Shown piece by piece: positions 1 to 15,800 of a DNA stretch of 64,000 nucleotides. The stretch covers positions 72,720 through 136,719 of the forward strand of contig NMRA01000469.1 of assembly GCA_002633005.1 (NCBI GenBank), written 5' to 3'. Both the position numbers and the translations under genes were made by a program. Positions within the stretch are counted from its first letter, which is position 1, and each line of letters begins with the position of its first letter. The DNA is from Phoronis australis (taxonomy: Eukaryota; Phoronida; Phoronidae). Below the pieces are notes generated by a model. It was not told the DNA's origin. It was given only the letters and a program-made list of their open reading frames with translations, and did no database searches.

Positions 1-140
1 ACCTATTCCTCACTACAAAGAAAACATAAGCTAAAGAAGCATTTGTCATAGAAATCGAGATACTCCTCAAGTTTCCCCCACACGTCACTACAAAGAGTAC
101 AAGATACGCCTCAAGTTGCCCCTACACCTCACTACAAAGT
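1..140. repeat. short degenerate tandem repeat
   Basis: The phrase cctcactacaaag or cgtcactacaaag recurs about every 60 bases (near 8, 84 and 127), each after a similar CTCAAGTT/CCCC context. It is a low-copy imperfect tandem repeat in the CEP85 3' region. Confidence 0.45.
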
Positions 141-597
141 GTACATAGCCCAAAGATCCTTTTTGAGATATCAAACCAAAAACATTTCTCCAAGTCAAAA
201 CTTGCGAGGAGTTGTACCACTTAAACTAAGACATACAAAGTATGATCAAGATCTGTAATGTCCTTCTTGAGATATCCTGCCAACAAAATTGTATGACGTA
301 CGAACAGTCATGAATACGCAAACACATGAAAGGGACTGTTGGAAATTTTATCAGTCACATTTAGTAAACACAGCAGAATAATTCAAGAGAAACTGGGACA
401 ATGAAAAATGAGAAAAAATGATAAGTTTGCTTCAGATGGTTTTGCAGTTTCACCACTAACAGTACTAAAATCTTCATGTTTACAGAATATTAATATTACT
501 TGTGAAAGCTTGCAGAAATAAATCACAAAAACTCAATTTGAAATCAACCTATCTTAATTACCAATTCTATTAAAATACTTACCATTTCACAACCACA

Positions 598-636
598 TTA
601 TTATTATTATTATTATTATTGTTATTATTATTATTA
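598..636. repeat. (TTA)n microsatellite
   Basis: About thirteen TTA triplets with a single GTT interruption. Confidence 0.9.
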
Positions 637-743
637 AGTCAAGAATAATGTTCTACTCATTAAGTGATGAACCAAGCTCACTAACCATTACAGCATATCA
701 AAGATCACATCATCTCCACACACACACCCACNGCCGACCTCAC

Positions 744-893
744 TTGACCCAGCTCATTCTCCTTGCTTTGTACTTCTTGTCGCAGCGCTAAGCTCATAGC
801 CTCCTCATCAGCAAGCCTCTCTTGCATGCAAGCCATCTCACTCTGATGCCGGCCCTCAAGCTGCTGGATTTTCTTGTGCTGGGCATCTAACAT
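744..893 (-). CDS. CEP85L: CEP85 exon, C-terminal coiled coil
   Basis: This is a 150-nt exon, phase 0 to 0, encoding 50 residues from MLDAQHKKIQQLEG to the donor GTGAGG at 743. The acceptor is ttttcattag. Heptad-rich sequence with EEAMSLALRQEVQSKENEL aligns with EEGTSQALREEAQRRDSAL of human CEP85. It is the last exon visible; the remaining roughly 150 C-terminal residues should be left of base 1. Confidence 0.88.
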
Positions 894-3800
894 CTAATGA
901 AAACCAAACATATCATCAACATACTGTCTCATTACTAATGAAGAGCTGCATGTGGAATCGGTCACACTCACCTACCATCAATCATCATTGTTTCAAAAAA
1001 GTTTTTTCAATGGCTTTGCATGCACCAGCCAACAATGATCAATCAATTTCTATAAATCAATCTTATCTTAAAGCAGAAATTCTCATTAAACTGCGCAAGG
1101 CACTGTTTCAATATAAGATGCTGAGAGAACAACCAAAAACATCACAAAAACTCAGTTATGATTAACACACAAGGTCCTGTAAGCATAAAATTCATGGTCC
1201 ACCTGTTTCGCATTATGCACATCTTGAGCCAGCCTCGTCCCCTCCACCTTGAGGGCCTCATTCTCCTGCTCCACTACAGACAGAGTTCGCTCCTTCAGTT
1301 TTTCTTTTAACCCATCCAGCTCTACTTCCATCCTCTCAAACCTCGCCACCAGGTCGCGCTCTTGTTCCTCCAGCTGACTAATATGTTCATCCTTCTGCAC
1401 TATCTGACTGTATACAGGAACAAGCGAAGAACACATGTGTAACCTGTCTGGTGTAAATTATCCCAAACATTGGGTTTTTATAAACCTGTGCAGTCAAACG
1501 ACCCTTATCCAAATGAACGTAATTGTCTGAAGAGCTTTTCTTAAAGAAATTGCTTCAAGACGCTAACATTACCATCCAGTATGGGAAGAGCCCAGTTTTG
1601 AAAGAGTACAGCCAACCATGTCAAAAATGATGAGTTTTCACTCACTTGCTAACGCAAGAAATGATCTGCTGCCACATTATAAGGAAAGGTTTGAAACATA
1701 TTTTGGGTGTTTCAGTAACTTGACTCACAGTTGTATTTTCAATTATGAAATACTAAAGAGAAAATTTCCCCATTGGATTTTTTGTCAAACATTGGAATTC
1801 AGAATTTAATTAAACAATGGAACAGAAATTCACAATTAGTCAAACGCTGACAATGTGTTGCAACCATGAATGTAAAGTCTCAAAGTTCATTGAACAAATA
1901 AAATGTAATACTGGGGAAACCCATCTCACCTTTGAGCTTCTTTCAGGACCTGTTCTAAATCAAGTAATGAAGTCTGACTCTGGGAGTAATCCGACTCCAA
2001 TGTGGCTAAGTTGTACAATTAAGGAAGCTTCACTTACCACTGATATATGGTTTACTAGGGTCACCTTAGAGCGTCAAATGACAGATTTCATATTAACACT
2101 ACCAATACAATAAGGTTTCAGCAATATTAAACTTAGGAAAGCCTGTTGTTAATAAGACTGTACTTGCAGAAAAGGTTCTTTCCACATAAAATTAGGAGCT
2201 ATATTACATTCTAGAGTTTCAATCATAACCTAGTGGGAGAGCTACAGTTATTTTCACCAGATGTAATCTGTGAATCAGAATTGAGGGAATCTGAATATGG
2301 CATTTTCTGCACTAGTGAACCATGATTTGAAGCTCATTGTGAAAGTGAATTTGCACTTTGAGCCTATCAAGTGGCACTATGAAGCGTCACACATATTTGT
2401 GCTGTGTGTGAATAGTGATGCCACCCTCTTCACCAAATGCAGGGAAATAATAATAGCCTATCAAGCAGCACATATCATTGAAATTCAGCTGAGAGTGAGA
2501 ACTGCTCGGGCTATTTCAAAAGTCGTTGTCGTACTTTATTCAGGAGAAGTAACTTTAACTTTTGTCAAAACAACCACTACAGAGTACTTCAGAAAATCTT
2601 AATCATAAAAAGTATTTATATTCCAAAGAACATTGTTATTCACAGCAGACATCTATTTCACCAACTGATTGCAACGACGAAAGAGATTTGACTCCCAAGG
2701 GAAATAAAGCGGAGAAAAAATATCCCAATAAAACCAACTATGCTCAATGATTCACGCAAAAGACAAAGTAGATTTTCAACACATTTTGAGCTCTGCAAGC
2801 TTTGTGTCACGTACAGTTGATTGGGAAGTCAATAAAAAAAGAAAATTGAGCAAACTTCAAGAATTATCGACTGTCTCACTTCCACCATTGACATTACATG
2901 ATTGGGAGCAAATCAGAGACAAATTAACTTCATACCATAATTCCTCCATGCTGAAACCTTGTTGTCAAGACGACGCACAGTAAACAACACACACAGTAAG
3001 CTATGGTGATATGATAACACATCAGCCAATTGTTGAAACAACAATTGTTTGGTCATATTGAGGGCATCATATTTGTAACATAAACAAAAATAAATAAAAT
3101 TCACATGAAAATAGTTTTGTGCAAAACGTGTTTTAAAAACAAAGCATTTTATGCCCAATTCCAATACCATCAAGAGCAACACAGAACATTGATATGTGCC
3201 CACCGTGTACACAGCAAAGGGTGAACATTTCCATGCACACAAGTGAAAAACAATGAGTCAACTTAAAATCAGGGCTTGGAATAACCAGTGACAAAAGAGG
3301 AAAATTTTCCAGGTGACGAATCATTTTACACACAAACAGGCTTATGTGATAGAGCTGTTTTCTGTGTTGTAAAATTTAACTGCAACATATGTTTTTTGCA
3401 TGACTAAATTTTTTTGCATGAATAAATTTTTTTGCATGAATAATTTTTTTTGCATGAATAAAGCCAAAATGATAGAATGTGTAATGCTAGTCATCAGAAA
3501 ATTGTCAAATAGTGGAGCACTTGATTTCAGATCTAGGACTTGTTTAGTTGAAAAAAATCAACCACTGTACTTCAGTCACTACAGAAACAAAATATTCTGA
3601 ATGAAGAGCAAAACACATGTATTATGTAATATGTAATTAAGAATTGATTACACAGCTTAGACACCTTGTCTGGAACATGATACAGCTGAGTTGAGTTCAA
3701 ATTCAAAGATTCATGATATGAAGAAGAAATCACACGGGCACAATATTACAGGATTTGTGACAAACTTTTCGAAACTCTCACATAGAAGATTTATAGAGGA

Positions 3801-6800
3801 ATCATAAGAGTTGTACTTTGATAGGAAAAATTTTAATTAATTTAAGAGCAAAATGTCATAGCAATGCTTTCAAGTCAGTACAATATACAAGAAGAAAACA
3901 AAACACATTTATCACTCTTTGATTGTAAATGGTCTAAATGTTGTCTTATCAAGTTAGTTTTTAATTAGTTTATTTGAGAAAACTTGGCCTACACGACACT
4001 TGTTACAATCCTACCACATTACTTTACAGCAGACAGTAAGGTTGGAATGGATTCCAAAAGATTACAAAATAGGTCAATTGTGTGACACTTCTTAGCAAAA
4101 GTTAATTTTCATGATAACCAGCAGACAGCCAGATAAAATGGACACTAGAGGGTGCTGAAGAAGTTGGATCAACCGAAAATCAATTGGTGCTGGCTACCAC
4201 GTGATTCTATGTCAAGCATCATTGAAACCCATCAATTGGCTGTCTAGATATCACCCTGGAATGCTATTTCCCCAAAAATCTGAAAAGCCCTTTGTTGAAA
4301 CCAAAACGGTCACTAGAGAATCCAGCTCCAGTCAAAACCATCTGAAAATTGTGCCAGCGGATTGACATCACACAAGTTCCATTGAAATCCGTTCCCACGA
4401 TATCCAGAAATGCTCTTTCCCAAATTTCATCAAAATCCAAACAGGGTCTTTTGAGATATCGGGCAGGCAACAGGACAACTAGTCAAACTCGCCATTAGGG
4501 GTACTGCAGTAGTTGAATCCATCCAAAAATCATCTGCTGCCAGGGCGTTGTTGTCACATTCATTTCCATCACGTTTTATCCAAATCCATCAAGTGGTAGA
4601 CAATATATCCAGAAATGCTCTTCCATCACAAAAATACCGAAACAGTCCATTGTCCAGACTAAAATGGCCACTAGGGGGCAGTCAAATCCCCATGAAAAGG
4701 AAGTGATGCCAGTGCATTGCCGTGATATACCTCTGTGTTAAGTTTCATTGAAACTCCTCCATCATTTCCCAAGATATCATCCGGCCAACAACACTGAAAA
4801 GCCTCGCTCCTCTGGCTCTGGGGAGTGGATCTGATTTATAGCACGGACCTACTGACACACTTGAGCCAAATTCAATCAAGAGCTTACCAGAGGGTTTTGA
4901 GATATCGAGAGGACAACTGGACAGAATAAATAGACTTGTCGCCTTTAGTAAAAGATAATTTGTGCAATATGTAAACCAACATGCATTTCAACATGACTTT
5001 TAGACAAAACAGGGAGAAGTTATCAAAAAGAATGCTCAAGTGAGTAATGATAAAGGATATTCGCCTGTTTGTGTCACTGTACTCGTCTGGTGAGGGAAGG
5101 TCCATCAAGTATCGCTCCAAACTTTTTACTTTCTTCTTTGACAAACTGTAGGCTTCTTTTAGCTCTGAGTGCTTTCTTTTCCACTCAGACAAGGAGGTCT
5201 CCTCAACCTCTAACTGAAACAAACACTGAGGTTGACAAAATGAAGATGTGCAAATGTGACAAGACAGCAACAGTCATGACAAATGGGAGAATCGCAGCTC
5301 TATTCAGTGAATCGCACAACTCACAAAAACCTGAAAAAAATTGATAAGCAGAAAAACAACATACATACTGAAGCACGTTTGGATATTGTTGCAAAAGTGG
5401 CCTCCATCAAATATATGGGAAGTTGTGACCACATCAGACAGTAATGGAACTATTGTAACAGTTAAGCCGCTTAATGTCACACCCTTGATTTGGATGTAAA
5501 TAATAACAATAAAGCAGGATAATCCTTAAGCAGATTTTGATCATAACCACTCTTATAAGCTAATCATGATAAGTGGAGAGTCTCAGGGTAAGACAGATAA
5601 TTGCGAAAGAACTGATTTTTACCCTCCCCCCGCACCGAGAACCGATAAGGACAATAAACTCAAAGATGAATTAGGATAATTTTTAGACAGAAAAGCGAAG
5701 GCACAAATGCTAAAAAGTTGGTGTTTGCTGATTTTATTAACAATACCTGGAAATATTACAATAAATAATTACATTATGCAAGTCATTTTACAAGGAATTA
5801 ATGGGAAATGATTCATTTTTTGAAACATCATGCCAGTAACCGTGATATTATAAGGTATAACATTAAGTTGTCAACACTGATCTAACACTCCACATTTTTC
5901 AAGGCTCTTCAAACAACAGCAATGAGCTGAGTGTGTGCATTTCATACAGAGGCAAGCGATGACCATTATTTTAAACATTCCAATTAAAGGGAGCTAAACT
6001 AGTAATCCTAAAACAGCTTCTGGGAAGGGAAGGGGAGCAATTCAGCAAAACTGTTCTTCATAGGAACACACCAACACCTTTCATCATGAATAAGAACAGA
6101 AACAAGACAAGAGCCACTAAGGGGCACAATGTAAATCAAATCAAATTGGCGTCCAGTTAAGATGGTGAGACAGTAAGTTTGTTACTCGCAGTGCTCTGAC
6201 CATTTTCGTCTTTTACAACTCAAATGGAGGCCAGACAGACTAGAAGTATGAGCCAGGCAGCAGAAAATATAAGTGGAATTGACAGTGACAGGAGTAGGTT
6301 TCTGAATCTGTTTGCAAAATTCCAGACACCAAACTCTCGTGGTTTGCGATGTTGCGGGTCAAGCTAAGCTCTATTAGTAGAGAGTTGAAGAATTTCACTC
6401 AGTCAGACTATGCAATCAACAAGGCCAATGAACGGTCCAAGAAAGAACTCATTGACCAGGAGTTGTTAGAGTGCTAAAAATTCAACAGAGAATTGAGAGA
6501 AAAACGTATAAATCTAGAGTACCACTCAAGATGTGGAATGTTGCCAATTTTCGGGCTGCATGAGAAAGAAGCCGAATGCTGTGAGGATGTTGTACAGGTA
6601 TTTATTAAGCAGAAGTTGGGGCTTCAAGAGGATGATATATGCTTTGAGCGAGTGCAATAGTTGGGCAGAGTAAAGGCAAAGACGAAACCAAGACCCATTA
6701 TAGCAAAGTTCTCTTTCTACAAGCAAAGAGACTGTTAGGGATACTCGCTTTAAGTTGAAAGGCACAGACTTCTATGTGAGTGAAGATTTCCCCAAGGACA

Positions 6801-9800
6801 TGGTAGTGAGTAGAAAAGTTCCGTTCCAGTACCTCAAGGCTGCAAAAGGTTTGAAAATGAAAGCCTCGCTGAATAGAGACAAACTGGTCATAGAGGGAAA
6901 AGTTTATACTCTCAAGAATTTGGATGCCATTCCTGCTCCAGTGAATAATATTGCTCATTGCTACATGCAGTAGACACAGTTAACCAAGAACTCTCCCGGT
7001 GTCTTTTTTAACACCGTCAGTCTATTGATTTTTTCTTTCTGTTTTGGTGATAGAGTAATATTTAATGTTTCTTGTCATTAAATTGTATTGTTGAGTATCA
7101 CTGGAGTGAATATCACCACATAAAGTACTGATTTTACATTTGGTTGTCACGTGTACACCTGAATAGATACCGTATTCGCCCTAATAAGTGCCCATGTACC
7201 TTTAAGCACCCCCCACTCGTTTTCAGACTTTGCTAAAATAAGCGCCCAATCCATGAACACCATGTACATGCGAAAAATGCCTAACCTACAGTTCTAAAAT
7301 TCTACAGTAATGTCTTCAATTTATCAATAAAATCTGACAGTCCTGAAAAAACCATTGTGCTATGTCAGTATTTAGCCGTGACTATACACTTCAAACTTCC
7401 GCCGTGCTTCAAAAGAACGCAAGTTTTGCTGATCTTGCGAGGGACGTGTCCTATTATGGTCTGGCCTTTCAGAACAGACGCAGCGTACTTGTCAAAGGGA
7501 TTTATTGTATCTTTCCAGTACAGATCTTCTCCCTCAACTGGAATCCAAATTTCTTTGTATACGTGAAAACTGCGAATCGAAGATTAATAAAAACTTGACC
7601 TTAGTTAAAAGCACATGGACAGGAAGCGCGCGCTACATACAAGTACCTGTTATCGAAGATTAGTCTTCGGAAACTATCTATTCATGAAACAGGTAGCATA
7701 GCATTGACAAGAAATAAATAATGGCACTTATTTCCGAAAATTTTAAATACCGTAAAAACATTTGTATTATTTTTACGAAGAATTATTAAATTAATTGTAA
7801 TTGGTGTTTTTAAAGTCAAAATGACCCACTGATAGTGAACACCTCCGCACCCTTACACCCTCCTAATCTCCCGAAAAATAACTGTTAGACTGTCACGCAT
7901 CCAGTACTGTGGCGACTCAATATCGGCTTTACCGAGACAATTCTAGAACGTTTTTTAGCAGATGAGATCAACAAGTGCTAAATAAAACATGTTCTGCTTT
8001 ACTGCTGGTGATAATTTCTTTAATTGCACACCTAGATCATTACATCGCATTTACTCTGGCAAATTAACTCTGATGACACGCAAGCGCTCGATTATTGACA
8101 CAATAAGCAGACAAACTTCAAAACAAACGTCACATGACAACAACATGTGTGTTTGTCCAGAGATTTTTCTCGCGTTGCGGGGTACGATCTAGCGCAGATT
8201 TGGACTTAATATGCAGTTAATGCCGACTCTACAGAAACTTAAAAATCTTAGGGACGCTATCTTGAAAACTTAAGGAGGACTTCAGGTAATTTGTTGAGTC
8301 GAAGCTATATTTTTACTAAAGAATTCAAGTTGACCTATCGGCGATCGCGAGGCAGCGGCGCATCAGTTGGCGAGTTTTCGCACTTGGATTTTCTGGTTCA
8401 GAATTATAAAAATTGTGGTCTCAACATGGTTCATTTAATTTCTTTTATTCAAGCTCTTAAAGTAACATGGTTAAAAAGATTATAAACGGACAAAATAATT
8501 TGGTCTGGATAGATATTTTGCGGACTTAGAGTCAAATTGATATTGAAAAGATGCTCAATGGAAGAAACTATTTTTCTAAATGTTAGCCTAGTCCACAGGG
8601 AATCCTTTTGGAAGGACATTGTTTGTTTCAACATATGAGTTTGGTTTGATATTAAACGAGGTCAAAGAAAAAGACAGGATACTGCCACTTCCTTTAGGGC
8701 ATAACACAAAAGTTCTAACTGGAGGAAAACCAATATTTTACCCATTTGGAATGAAAAGGGTGCGAGATTTTTAGAAGATTTACTTAAAGAAAATGTAAAT
8801 TTCATCTCATACAACAGTTTTGCAGACAAATTAAGTGGTTTTAAACACTTTTTTACACTCTATTGCGGATTGAAAAATTGCTTGAAATTAACTTTAAAAA
8901 AGTATAACATTTTCAAGTGCAAAAGTGTCTCAACCAGTTATCCTACACCTTTGGCAAATTTTGGTGAAAAATTCGAAAGGTATAATATATATGATATTTT
9001 TCTGACAACTGTTCATCAACAGGAATACACCTACTAAATTCCATGAAGATCTACAACTTAGGAGATGAGTCAGGCACAGAAAGCTAAAACTTGCACTTAA
9101 ACGGTGACATAGCAGTAATCAGTTTTGTTTGAAAACCAGCCATGTTCTTTTCACTAGCAAAACACACTTGGCAAACTTAACAACAACTCTTCACCAAACT
9201 CGGTAGACATTTATGCAGGCACAAAAAATGATAAGAACTGCCATCAGAGCAGATAGTGGTATCTGGATCTATCTGAGAATCAACGTCAGCCATGCCCTTG
9301 TCAATAGCAAGACACAACCTCAACTTCATGATAATTGAAACCATTTGACAGATACAGAGGCTGATGCAAAAACGGATGCTGAACCAATACAATTGCCACT
9401 ACTAAGGGGCGCAAAACACAACAAAAGTGTCATAAAATTGTCAGGTGACATTGTCTTCTTAATACAAACCTACCTGCCAAGTTTCGTAAAGATCCATCAA
9501 GAAACTTGACATAGATAACAGCAGGTGCAAAAATGTATAAATCCCACTAGGTAGCACAGGATTAGCCAAATTTGTTTGAAACTTTCCATCCTTTATGTTT
9601 ATAGGAACACAACTGGCAAATTTCACAGAGACCCTTCTAGCTGTTTAGGAGATACATATGTGGACGCTGAATGGATGCAAGATGGCTATACAGAGATGAC
9701 ACAGCAATACGTGCCCACATAATTATTTATATGTGGGTCAATAAAAACTAAGACGTTAGCAACATAATAAAAAGATGTTTTACCATAAGACAGACAAAAA

Positions 9801-12800
9801 GTACGAATTAACCAACCGAAGAACTAGTAAACTTACATAACTGGACTAAACATGTACACCTACTCACATTAAAGGCAATAACGTTAATGAGCTGTTGCAT
9901 ATTAACGCCAGCGGTCGACTTTTGTTAGTGTAAAGATTGAGTTCAATTTCAGTGAGGAAACTTGACAAAGAACCTAGAAATTCTGAGCTTAATATCGAGG
10001 AGCATTTACTCATTGACACGAAGCACTACTGTCAATGACATGGATACGTACGAATACCACATGTGAACCAACAATTTAATTTTCACACTAAGGGATCTCA
10101 CTAAGAGTAAATTGACGTATGTAACATATGTGCTTTTTTGAAATGAAAAAAATCGAACTAATGATCTGTTGTGACTTTGATGCACTAAATTACCAAGTAA
10201 TGAGAGTTCAATTAGAGCAGATAGAGTGATCACACCAACACTTGAATGTTCAACTCCCAATCCATTTATACTTATTTTAACCAACACAGATGACCAGTCC
10301 TATACACCAGTAAAAGCACGATTACACAAATAAGCACAATATGACCTAAGTAATTCATGTTATACTTAGGCATCCATTGACTAGACAAAGGTCCAAGTTT
10401 TCAATACAATTATTTTGTGAACAATTAGAAGCTGTGTAATTAAAGTCTGTGATGTGCAGCCAACGGGAGGGAAATCATAATCAATATTTCATTTCTATTC
10501 AGGTCTACATGACCTAAAGGAACTTCCAAAAGTGACTCTCTCAGTAACTGGATTGTATTATATCTCAATGTAAATAAAAGTGCCACTCTCTCATCTCTCT
10601 GAAGTGTAATAATGCTAACTTGCCACACTAAAAAGGCTTCTAACTCAAAACACGTACTACAAGAATGGTTTTCAGCAGACACTGCATAGAACTTCAACAC
10701 CAGTGGTTTTTGAATTGAGAAAGTCAAAAAAAAAAAAATAGAAACAGGGAGTGAGCACCAAACACAGAATGGGTGATTAAAAGAGATATCCTGCCATTGG
10801 AATGGTTAGCCGAACTAACAAGTCAGATTAACAGTCAGGGCATTGTTATTCGCTTCACGTGCAATAGCCAAATAAAAGACAGACTGAATAACGATGTACT
10901 AACACAGCTAAGTGCATTGCATGAACTTTGGGAGATGGAATTCCTCCTGATCAAGTTCACCAAGATGCCTTTAAGAAAGGTAAGCAAACATTTTTTTGGG
11001 TGTTTTGACCATTTTTATCCTCAAATATTGAATTACAGTATAGTGAAAAATAAAATTATTTCTGAAAATCCAAAGATATTATTAGCAACCCTTTTGGTCA
11101 ACCTTCAGTGATAGTCAGTATATCGCTTGATTATAGACCTGGTTGATAACTAACAATTGAGTGAAGATTATACTTAGTAAAGTCATGTTGTGAACACACA
11201 TTGTGTAACCGGCTATGGAGAGTGCCTGGGCAGATGATCAACATAAACACCTGGTAGAAAAACGTAGGATAAGAATAATAATGGGGATGTAAAAAGCAAA
11301 CTAGGAGTGTTGGATCCTTCATAAGTGGTAAGAAGTAAGACAGAGGTTCCCACTGTTGCAGCGCATGGGAAACTGCTGTTATGACAATAGGACATGAAAC
11401 AGACGAATTGGTAAATAGCTGTCTGGAACCCAGCAATGATGATGACTAAAACAGAACTTTGAAAGGTGAAAGCACACATATGGCTTCAAAGCTGATGAAA
11501 TAACACATACTAAAACCACCGAAAATGTTGATGCGACTATATCATCTCCAGGTGGAGCTAGTGCATAATGACCATTTATATATCTTACAAAATGGTTATG
11601 ATTTTTCCTTAGATGCCATTGAATATTCCCTTCAAAAATCATTCTTTGTGATGAAAATCGCATTTACCCTGCAACCTTCGCCCCTAGTATTATCACCAAA
11701 AACTATGTAAAGTATAATTGGATTTGTTTCTAAAGTTAAGAGCAGAGTCACGGCTAACACAAGCCTTTTGTTAAGTATTTTAAAAGGGCATCTGGAAGTG
11801 TGACCACTATTAACTCCTCCCTTAAGGAAGAATGAGTGCACTTTGTGAGGCGTGAATGTAACATAGAACACGGACAGTTCCAAGTGAAGAGAGTGTATCA
11901 CTAAACATGGACATCTCCAAGTGAAGAGAGAGCGTAATACTGAACAAAAGTCATTATGAAGCGTGAGTGTACCACTGAACATGGAGAGTGAAGAGTGAAT
12001 GAATAACTAAACATAGACATCTCCAAGTGAAGAGAGAGTGTAAGACTGAACATGGACATCTACATTGTGAGGAGTGACTGCATAACTGGACATAGATGTC
12101 TAGAACTGATTCAGAAAATGATGAAAAGTATGGGTTGGAGTTTAGCCTAATGTGGCCATGAGAGGGACAACAATAGTATCATATAGCTGTGCTGTATACT
12201 TTGATCTCTCAAGGCATGAAGTTGGATACACGGAGAGAATTAAACTGAATAACTGACACACCTTTTGTTTCAAGTTTTCAATTTCTTTTTCTTTATTGTC
12301 AATTCTGTCGTTGAGATTAGCTTGAATTTTCTCAAGGTCGTACTCCGTAGCACTAAAACAGAAACAAAATTTAATGAATTCATTCTAGGAAAAACACAAA
12401 AATTAAAAAAACAAATATGAATAGTGGTTAATGCTGACCACAATGCAAACTAATTATGTGTGTCATTAACCTAGTACTACTAAAGGGTGCATTAACTTTG
12501 ATATACTTGTAGGAATGATTCGACATTTAAAATGATTTAGGAAAAGATACTGTGTAATTAGAGCACAAATAATAACTAAGGAAGCCATCAAAAGCAACCA
12601 AGAATTGCTTTTAGAATCACAGGTTATAGCTGGTAGCCTCACTATGATCTAAAGACCATGTTCCTCTACATCAGACATTGGACTGACTTGGCACGATGTA
12701 AATATTGTTTTCTGTGTTACAGTGATATAAACTGATTGAAATTAAATTGTAAACTCTTCCTGGAGAAATATCACCCTTAGCTGAGCATTTGGAATTCACA

Positions 12801-15800
12801 AAGTTTTAAAACACCCTATAATTTAATCGGTTCAGACGGAAAATAATGATGTTTTGGATTACCTGAGTGATGAATGGGTGCAGTATAATTGATGAAAGGT
12901 AAACATACCCCAGTTGACTGCGCAGCGCCTCTATCTGTTGTGCCTTGTCAGTTTCCAGATCAATTAGTTTAGCATGCAAGGACGCGTTATCATACTGCAT
13001 CTCCTGCCGAAAGAAAAAAAATGATAAAGTACCAAGGAGCGAAAATTTGACGTAAGAAGTGTGTATTAGTCATAATAAATGACCTTATGTCGCCTACCCC
13101 GGTCTCCTTTTCATCTCTGTTATGAGTTTGTGACGCACTATCATTTATAATTATTCGGGACATACGTCCATCATCATAGTGAAAACGATGATGAAGACTG
13201 CGAGACAGAGAACTTTGATAACCATAAAAACATGATTCCTTGATGACCACAACTACCCCAACACTCTTCTGTTCAGATGCCACAAAGATACTTTAAAGGA
13301 CACCAGAGCTATGGCTCCATAAACAGAAAAGTGAAAAAATGGTTACCACAGCACCCCGTGCAAGCAACTCTAGCCAAAAACTATTCACCTCGAGCAAATT
13401 GACAAGACATGTTACATGCAAATTTCATGTCCAGGGGACAAAAATTGTGGTCCATAATGGGGTTGACCAAAAAAAAGCGAGGAAGAAGTTGTCAGAAAAT
13501 CTGGAAACACAAGAATGGTAAGACACTGTGTAAAACGGATGAAAGACGTAGTTCATGTTGAGATCCATTTCTAAGTTTCAGAAAGATACAACAAAGGACA
13601 GTTGAGTTATGGCTATGTAAACACAAAAAATAACCATCACAGCACCATCTAACAGCTGATATCGAACAAAAACAATAGGACTCAAGCTTTTCGTAAGACA
13701 CATTGTATGAAAACCTCAGGTTAACCGAGAACAGTAAGTCAGAGCGAGAAATGGATGACACGTGCCAAATAGCTCTTGAGGACATCTATCCTTATAACAA
13801 TTTTCAAAGTTTTGTCAATGGAGGACAGAGCTGTGAGTTTGGCAAAGCTAAAATAAAAATGGCAGCTATGGTGCAAAATACAAGCTTCGAGCTACTTATT
13901 ACTTGTATATAAATTTCATATTGATCAAAATGGAACAGTCACTAGAACGTGTAGCAATAATCTTCCCCAAATCCAATGGCACTGTCGCTACATAACACTG
14001 TCCCATGTTTCATTGAAAACTGTCAATTGGTTCTCTAGACAGCTGGTGTGAAACCAGACTCTTCATAACAAAGATTTTGCTTTCACACTGCACAATGTCC
14101 GCAATCAAACTATTATCTGTTATCAACCTCAAACTGATTCCCATTATCTCGGCAGTCAGGCAAGATGAGTACCATGTTCTGGTTACTCTCACCACTTGTA
14201 AAAATTTTAACAAATAAACACTCACAAATCGACAGCCATTAATGATGATTGTTGTCAGTTAAAGATGGTGGTCCTACCTGTAACCTAACAGCCATTTTAT
14301 CTCCCGATTCTTCTGCGCGTAATCTCAAAACATGTTTAAGCTGCAAATCTGTTTCTTGAAACCGATGTTCCATTTGCTGGATCTTCAACTTCTGTCTATA
14401 AAGCAAGAAATATTAAAAAACAATTAAAACAACCTTGGTGAAGAGCACAAGTTTATTATTATTATGATTATTTATAATTATAATTGTTCCTCTACAAAAA
14501 AACAAAGCTTAGATGGCACGAATAGGTCACCTAAACATAAACATAAACACTTTGTTCACAAGTTTCAAAGTCGTGCTCTTTAATGTATTTTTCAAGATCA
14601 AAATTACGCATACAAATAAAAACCAAAACATCACTGAAACATAAGTTGTAACTGTAGAAAAATGTCAAACTGTACCTTATGCTGGAACCTTTTCAATTGG
14701 AAATGGATGATCATATTTAAACAAAACTTTCAGATATCATGATTTATGCTCTTTTGTTAAATGATTGGTTTTTACTTCTCCATAAGGCAATATCAAAAAT
14801 GTGACTTTCATGATTTTTGAGAACGAACTCAAAAGTTGCAGAAAAGTAAATCAAAAAGTGATTTAGAAACGCAAGACAGGTGCTTGATATTTTACTTTGA
14901 ATAGTCACTTTGACACAAGATTCATCGTGATTTTTGTGTTGTTTTGCTATGACATATCTTTCTTACTTGTTACATTTTACTACAACATGGTCACATGTCC
15001 AAATCAATAGCAGACTGGTCCAAATTCTGCACGTCTTCTACTTTAGCAAGTTTTGAAGATATTAGGGTATATTCTTATGGTAAAAATTCCAATGATAGCA
15101 ATTAGACAAACTCTTGGACAACACATCTAATGATTACATATGCACCTTTAAGAAACTCATGTTGCTGGAAGTATTTATTGAGTAAGTATTTAAAAGATCC
15201 TCAAACGTAACAAAAAGCACGCACCACCGGCCACAATATTTGAAAATATGTGTACCTTTGACAAACCACATGAGGGCAACATCCCGTATCTCCCAACTTG
15301 TTGCATTCTATAGCCCAACAACAAGTTGGGAAGTTTACCCCCATAGCCAATATCTTACATGACTGATTAACTCCATTTTGGCATTTATGGTTCGAGGGTC
15401 TGCGCTCTTTTGTTCGATAATTGCTCTAATCTCCGATCAGATTCTATCTAGAATGAGTGGGCTGGGTTGATAAAAATGAAAGTTAAGTTATAACATATTT
15501 GAGCTTAAACCAGTAGCATTTCTGAATTCCTCAATTCCTCGTCAAATGCTGATCATGTTCCGTTTTTGAATCACCAAAATCGCCCAACAACAACAGCAGT
15601 TAAGACAATCTATTCTGTCCAAATGGACGCACTGGGTTTGACTGTGTTCATACGCGGTAATAGCGTGCAACCACCATACGTTTCCTTTGAAGCCTGGGAG
15701 ATAATTGGCCTGCTTGTTATAATACGGGACAAAAGACTGAGCTGGGCAGTTAACAAAAGAGCCAGATGTTATCGCACGTTCAGCACTCCTCACGTCTGGA

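Noticed and set aside
10773-11111. 112-residue plus-strand open frame in the CEP85 intron
   Set aside because: No motif or splice support was seen, and the composition matches the surrounding intron.
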